Assembly: GCA_019347795.1 (NCBI GenBank)
Contig: JAHWKS010000165.1
Span: 1-8,592, forward strand
From: Planctomycetota bacterium
GTDB lineage: Bacteria > Planctomycetota > Planctomycetia > Pirellulales > Pirellulaceae
DNA: 8,592 nt
Direction: 5' to 3'
The notes beneath the pieces are model-generated. The model saw only the letters and a program-made list of their open reading frames with translations. It was not told where the DNA came from and made no database searches. The position numbers and the translations under genes are program-made. This document shows, piece after piece, positions 5,598 to 8,592 of the stretch. Within the stretch, counting starts at the first letter, position 1. Each line of letters opens with the position of its first letter.

Positions 5598-7070
5598 ATG
5601 CGGGCCGGGACCGTTCTTGCCGTACTGCTTGCCGCCGGCGCTGTCGGACTGGGCGGATGCGCACAGTTCGACGCCGCGGGCGATGCGCCGCGTCACCCGT
5701 TGTCGCTGACTTCGCTGCTTCTGGGGGCGCCGGCTGACGAGTCCCAGGAGACGATTGCTGAGACGACTTCTCCGCCGCCGGCCGCGCCCGCGCCGGTCCC
5801 GCCGCTTCCTCCCGCGCCGAGCGGGGTGCAAGTCGCCTCGTCCGCTGTCCCGACCAAGGAAGAGCTGCTCGCGACGCTGAAAGCGCGTCCCGACGTGGAC
5901 CCCGCGGAGCTGGCACGCTGGGAGCGCATCGTGCAGACGACGCCCGAGGTCGATTGGCCCGTGGTGGCGCTGCAGCTTCAGGCGGTGTTGAATTACAAGG
6001 AGTTTCAGGCGAAGCAGGCGCCTGGGACCGGGGGTCAGGAGTCGGGGGTCCGTAACCAGGAGTCAGGGGTCAGGGGTCAGGAGTCAGAGGCGTCAAAGGG
6101 GGAGGCGCAGGAAGCCGCGGAAAGCAACGCAAAGCCAAAACGTCCGGAAGCGAAAATGCCGGAGGAGGCGCCGGCGGATGAGGTCGCCGCGGATTCGGAG
6201 ATCGGAGCCAGCCCGGGCGTGTTGCCGCCGCCGTCGGAGGAGAAGCCGCCGCGGCCGGTGGAGGTCGCGTCCGCCTCGGAGAAGGCGCTTCCCGGTCAGT
6301 CGCCCCCGCCGGGCCAATGGCGCCTTCACCTGGAGCAGGCGATCGAAGCGCTGGAGGCGGAATTGACGGCCGCGGTTCCCGATGAGCCGGCCGCGGTCGG
6401 AGAAGATGCAAATGAAGAAGACAGCTTCTCCCCCTCCGAGCGGAAGCGGGCGCTCGAGGAGGCGCATTTGCGGCTGCTGTACCTCGCGGCGAAGCGGCAG
6501 AGCGATGCGGCCCGCGGCGTCGAGCAGCTTCCACCGGCGGAGCGCGAGTTTTGGAAGCACCAGGTTCACGGCCTGGGCGTGTTCCTCGATGAGCAGGGGG
6601 CGCCGGTTGCCGACCGGCGGGCGCGGCTGGCCCTTCGAGAACTGCGGGAAGGGCTGCACCACCTGGCGGCGGCGAGCGGCCTCGACGTGCGAAACCTGGC
6701 GTTTTGCCCGCAGGTGTATGGCTTCGGCAACTTCGTCGAGTTCTCGCCCTACGAGTTCCGCGCGGGGCAGGAAGTGCTGCTGTACGCAGAGATCGACAAC
6801 TTCACCGTCGAGTCCCGCCCGGACGGCTTCGAGACAGAGCTGCAGGGGAGCTACCAGATCTTCGATGCCGCCGGCCGCCGCGTCGCCGAGCACGTCTTCC
6901 CGCCCGAGAAGGAGCTGTGCCGCAATCGCCGCCGCGACTACTTCGTCCCCTACCGCGTCTACCTCCCCAAACGCATCGCGCCGGGCCAGTACACCCTGCA
7001 GCTCACGGTCGAAGACCTCAAAGGCCAGAAGTTCGGCCAGGCCCCGATCCGCTTCACCATCGTGCCGTAG
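5598..7070 (+). CDS. Lipoprotein of unknown function with repeat-containing tether and C-terminal beta-domain
   Basis: I do not recognise this family. The reading frame is open from an ATG at 5475, but the ATG at 5598 is preferred: it gives MRAGTVLAVLLAAGAVGLGGC, a textbook lipoprotein signal with lipobox LGGC and lipid site Cys21, whereas the extra 41 residues would bury it. The protein is then 490 residues. Visible parts are a Pro-rich stretch (about 56-75), a predicted helical segment (86-140), a 7-residue repeat (145-164) and a charged Pro/Glu/Lys linker (about 165-235). A second helical region (about 241-360) has repeated L-E-x-A, A-L-R-E-L-R-E patterns. A strand-rich C-terminal domain (368-490) begins AFCPQVYGFGNFVEF and ends PIRFTIVP, and may be an Ig-like sandwich. 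The gene is convergent with the metalloprotease gene. It is probably a periplasmic, membrane-tethered protein; no catalytic motif was seen. Confidence 0.85.
   Translation: MRAGTVLAVLLAAGAVGLGGCAQFDAAGDAPRHPLSLTSLLLGAPADESQETIAETTSPPPAAPAPVPPLPPAPSGVQVASSAVPTKEELLATLKARPDVDPAELARWERIVQTTPEVDWPVVALQLQAVLNYKEFQAKQAPGTGGQESGVRNQESGVRGQESEASKGEAQEAAESNAKPKRPEAKMPEEAPADEVAADSEIGASPGVLPPPSEEKPPRPVEVASASEKALPGQSPPPGQWRLHLEQAIEALEAELTAAVPDEPAAVGEDANEEDSFSPSERKRALEEAHLRLLYLAAKRQSDAARGVEQLPPAEREFWKHQVHGLGVFLDEQGAPVADRRARLALRELREGLHHLAAASGLDVRNLAFCPQVYGFGNFVEFSPYEFRAGQEVLLYAEIDNFTVESRPDGFETELQGSYQIFDAAGRRVAEHVFPPEKELCRNRRRDYFVPYRVYLPKRIAPGQYTLQLTVEDLKGQKFGQAPIRFTIVP
6030..6088 (+). repeat. Heptamer-based repeat inside coding sequence (7-residue units)
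   Basis: The DNA is built of GTCAGGG/GTCAGGA-like heptamers (for example GTCAGGGGTCAGGAGTCAG, 6070-6088) and keeps the frame because three heptamers equal seven codons. The peptide reads GQESGVR, NQESGVR and GQESEAS (residues 146-166), with Gln every 7 residues (147, 154, 161). Unlike the tether repeats in the other two lipoproteins, the DNA itself is near-identical between units, which points to recent insertion or expansion of a DNA repeat. Confidence 0.85.
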
Positions 7071-7097
7071 TAGCCGGCGATGTTCCGTGGGAACGGA

Positions 7098-7158
7098 AGC
7101 CCGACGGTGAGCGAGGGGGACGCTTCGCGGCCACTCGGCCTGTTCCCTCGCTCGGGCT
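7098..7158. repeat. Extragenic palindromic repeat, copy 3
   Basis: It lies 27 nt after the third lipoprotein stop. AGCCCGACGGTGAGCGAGGG pairs with CCCTCGCTCGGGCT (7145-7158), leaving a 6-nt bulge (CGGTGA) in the left arm. The start of the loop, GGACGCTTCG, matches the loop start of copy 2 (GGACGCTACG), so it has the same orientation as copy 2. A small GTTCC/GGAAC hairpin (7082-7094) sits just before it. Confidence 0.75.
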
Positions 7159-7223
7159 ACCTTTCCGTGGAAATCTGGGAATCCTCTCCCACACGGCCAA
7201 GGGAAGAACGGGGCGTTGTGGCG

Positions 7224-7250
7224 CCGCCGCCGGCGTTTACCGGCGGGCGG
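7224..7250. terminator. Strong hairpin between convergent genes, overlapping the metalloprotease stop
   Basis: A GC-only stem of about 10 bp with one bulged G (7224-7233 with 7240-7250) closes a CGTTTA loop (7234-7239). The TAA stop of the minus-strand metalloprotease is read from the TTA of this loop. It could end transcription from both sides, but there is no T-tract on either strand, so terminator function is inferred. Confidence 0.45.
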
Positions 7251-8019
7251 TCTGCTCCGCGCCGCCGCCGGAGGTGAGCGTCTTCTCCAGATGCGCCGTG
7301 ACGCGGGGAAAAGCGCGGAGGAAAGCCATTTGCTTGGGAGGATCGGAGCCGCCTCCCAGCACCAGGGCGAAGGCTTCGGCGTACGCCTCCTGCCGGCCCG
7401 CCGCGTCACCTTGAAGATAGTACGCCAATACTTCACGGTCGGCGCCGGCGATCGTTTGCAGGTCGCGGTGGTAAGCCTTCAGAAACTGCGGGTGCGATGA
7501 GTCGAAGCCGTACCGGCCTCCCGCAATGCGGTCGTAGGCATGCCCAACCTCGTGCCGCAACACGCCTTCGATGCGCGACGAGGAGACAATCTCTCCCTTC
7601 AGATTGCGGCGTCGCTCGGCCACCACCACCAGGCGTCGTTGCGGCATGTTCACCGCATCTGTGTGCTCCCAGGTGAGGCCGGTGGGCCAGCCGCGCGGCC
7701 GCTCTCCGACCAGGGACGGCGCCGCATCCACCACGAACTCCGCCATCTGCACCCGCCAGCCGGCTTCCCAGAGGGTCCGCCAGACATTGTCGGGAATGGT
7801 CGCGGAGGCCGCTTCGATGCGGCGGCGAAAGTCGTCGCTCACCGGCGAGGCGACATCCAGGGCCGCTGCCGACGGCGGCTCAAGCCACGACGGCGCCGGG
7901 AGGCTTAGTTCCGCGGCGAAGAGCAGCCACGCCGAGAGCATCCCCGACGCCGCCCACGCGGCAATCGCCAGAGAGCGAATCCGTCCGACCGCGAGCTTCC
8001 CTGCTCGTGCGTCGATCAT
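7237..8019 (-). CDS. Membrane-anchored zinc metalloprotease, lethal-factor C-terminal (ATLF)-like
   Basis: A 260-residue putative zinc peptidase. Residues 15-36 form one hydrophobic segment after a basic N-terminus, a signal anchor or uncleaved signal peptide that would place the catalytic part outside the membrane. The zinc motif HEVGH is at 156-160 (nucleotides 7554-7540) in VLRHEVGHAYD. Downstream, EAYAEAFA (211-218) supplies the third ligand (E211 or E215); the E-x-x-A-E-A-F pattern is characteristic of the anthrax lethal factor C-terminal domain and related gluzincins. YYLQGD (200-205) precedes it, as in that group. The substrate is unknown; there is no toxin-delivery domain and no neighbouring toxin gene. 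The ATG at 8019 has AAGGA 5 nt upstream. The gene is convergent with the third lipoprotein and lies 237 nt downstream of the Nudix gene on the same strand. The peptidase call is firm, the ATLF subgroup likely. Confidence 0.88.
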   Translation of the reverse strand: MIDARAGKLAVGRIRSLAIAAWAASGMLSAWLLFAAELSLPAPSWLEPPSAAALDVASPVSDDFRRRIEAASATIPDNVWRTLWEAGWRVQMAEFVVDAAPSLVGERPRGWPTGLTWEHTDAVNMPQRRLVVVAERRRNLKGEIVSSSRIEGVLRHEVGHAYDRIAGGRYGFDSSHPQFLKAYHRDLQTIAGADREVLAYYLQGDAAGRQEAYAEAFALVLGGGSDPPKQMAFLRAFPRVTAHLEKTLTSGGGAEQTARR

Positions 8020-8024
8020 CTGCG

Positions 8025-8029
8025 TCCTT
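8025..8029 (-). promoter_or_regulatory. Ribosome-binding site of the metalloprotease gene
   Basis: AAGGA on the minus strand is 5 nt before the ATG at 8019-8017 and fixes this start. About 40 nt upstream of the ATG a TATTCT hexamer (8064-8059) could be a -10 element, but I see no matching -35. Confidence 0.6.
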
Positions 8030-8107
8030 GCCAGAGACTACCGCTGCGGAATTCGTGCAGAATATTTCGACCCGGGGAAATACCGGCTCCCGGTCACGGC
8101 GTCAAGA

Positions 8108-8137
8108 CGAATCGCAAAGCGGCGAATCGCAAAGTGG
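8108..8137. repeat. Two tandem 15-bp direct repeats
   Basis: CGAATCGCAAAGCGG (8108-8122) is followed directly by CGAATCGCAAAGTGG (8123-8137), which differs at one base. It lies in the spacer between the Nudix and metalloprotease genes and abuts the hairpins at 8138-8204. No gene was found in 8020-8256. Confidence 0.82.
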
Positions 8138-8204
8138 CGCGACACCTACCCTGTGACTTTTAGAGGACAAGCTCTCCGTGTCGCGAAACAGCGGTGCGGA
8201 GAGC
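8138..8204. repeat. Two overlapping, mutually exclusive stems
   Basis: CGCGACAC (8138-8145) is complementary to GTGTCGCG (8178-8185). GCTCTCCG (8171-8178) is complementary to CGGAGAGC (8197-8204). Both stems are perfect 8-bp matches; they share base 8178 and interleave, so only one can form at a time unless a pseudoknot forms. The position is the leader of the minus-strand metalloprotease or the trailer of the Nudix gene. Confidence 0.65.
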
Positions 8205-8256
8205 CGGCCTTGGCGAGCGATAGCGACATCGGGCGTGCGGGGTGAAGCACTCCCTT

Positions 8257-8592
8257 TTACCACTCCGCCGGATCGTCGCGATACCTTTCCAGCGCGGCCA
8301 ATAGCGGGTCGATCGTCTGCGCTTGGATTTGATGTGGAGGATTCCAGGAAACCCAGCGATAGCCGTCGTGCTCGCTGGTGATGATCTTCACGTCCCGCAC
8401 CAGCCGGGCGAGGAAGATCACCAGCGTCTTGGGGACGATTCGCCCGCCCAGCCGCTTTTCCCGCACGGGGTACTGCAGCACGAAGCGGAAGTCGGGATCG
8501 ATCTCCACGTCCGCCGCCGTGATGCCCGTCTCTTCCACTAACTCCCGCAGGGCGCACTCCAGGTCGCTCTCGCCGGTATCGACGTGCCCCTT
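8257..8592 (-). CDS. Nudix hydrolase, probable Ap4A hydrolase-like, C-terminal fragment
   Basis: The last 111 residues of a Nudix hydrolase; the start lies beyond the window edge. The first visible residues are KGHVDTGE, and the full Nudix box G-x5-E-x7-R-E-U-x-E-E-x-G-U is complete at 8589-8521 (G-HVDTG-E-SDLECAL-RELVEETGI), so the metal-binding glutamates are present. Enzymes of this family hydrolyse nucleoside diphosphates linked to another moiety. The K-G-H-V-x-x-G-E opening, the PKTLVIFLA strand and the later SEHDGYRW motif resemble the asymmetrical Ap4A hydrolase group (human NUDT2), which cuts Ap4A to ATP and AMP in the cytoplasm. Substrate remains an inference. A GTG at 8538 could be mistaken for a start, but it lies inside the Nudix box. 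TAA at 8259-8257 ends it. Confidence 0.92.
   Translation of the reverse strand, partial: KGHVDTGESDLECALRELVEETGITAADVEIDPDFRFVLQYPVREKRLGGRIVPKTLVIFLARLVRDVKIITSEHDGYRWVSWNPPHQIQAQTIDPLLAALERYRDDPAEW

Noticed and set aside
6093..7436. Minus-strand open frame of 447 codons spanning the third lipoprotein gene and the protease 3' end
   Set aside because: It overlaps two better-supported genes in other frames and has no domain or ribosome-binding site evidence.
8257..8538. Complete small protein starting at GTG 8538
   Set aside because: The frame continues upstream to the window edge and encodes the first half of the Nudix box, so the true start is outside.

Overview
The window is GC-rich DNA that looks like part of a planctomycete chromosome, probably of the Pirellulales type. 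This is inferred from gene content: secreted PQQ-like beta-propeller lipoproteins with long acidic or proline-rich tethers, an alanine/proline-rich lipoprotein carrying in-frame heptamer repeats, and intergenic palindromes of the GAAGCCCGA...AGCGAGGGG type. No marker gene in the window proves the lineage.

Layout. Positions 1-124 (minus) hold the first 41 codons of carB, the large subunit of carbamoyl-phosphate synthase. A 197-nt divergent spacer with candidate promoters in both directions follows. Next come three plus-strand lipoprotein genes. The first (322-2805) is a beta-propeller protein with a cysteine-rich tether and a C-terminal beta-sandwich. The second (2980-5184) is a longer propeller protein with a decapeptide repeat after the anchor and an EF-hand-like loop. 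The third (5598-7070) is an unrecognised lipoprotein with a 21-nt (7-residue) repeat. Facing it on the minus strand are a membrane-anchored HEVGH zinc metalloprotease resembling the lethal-factor C-terminal domain (7237-8019) and, upstream of that, the 3' part of a Nudix hydrolase resembling Ap4A hydrolase (8257-8592, cut by the window edge).

Spacers. One family of about 65-75-nt imperfect palindromes occurs once after each of the three lipoprotein genes. The first two copies are in opposite orientation and so bracket the second gene. The 413-nt spacer before the third lipoprotein carries three further hairpins with unrelated stems but the same 4-nt TTTA loop (TAAA in the third). A related hairpin with a CGTTTA loop overlaps the metalloprotease stop codon. 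The spacer upstream of the metalloprotease holds a 15-bp direct repeat and two overlapping, mutually exclusive 8-bp stems.

How the genes may work together. The three lipoproteins share an architecture: lipid anchor, then a tether with its own short tandem repeat, then a folded domain. They are probably envelope proteins, but nothing shows a shared pathway. carB and the Nudix hydrolase are housekeeping genes that happen to be adjacent. I see no defence system, mobile element with a transposase, RNA gene or CRISPR array. The most unusual content is the repeat structure, both in the tethers and between the genes.
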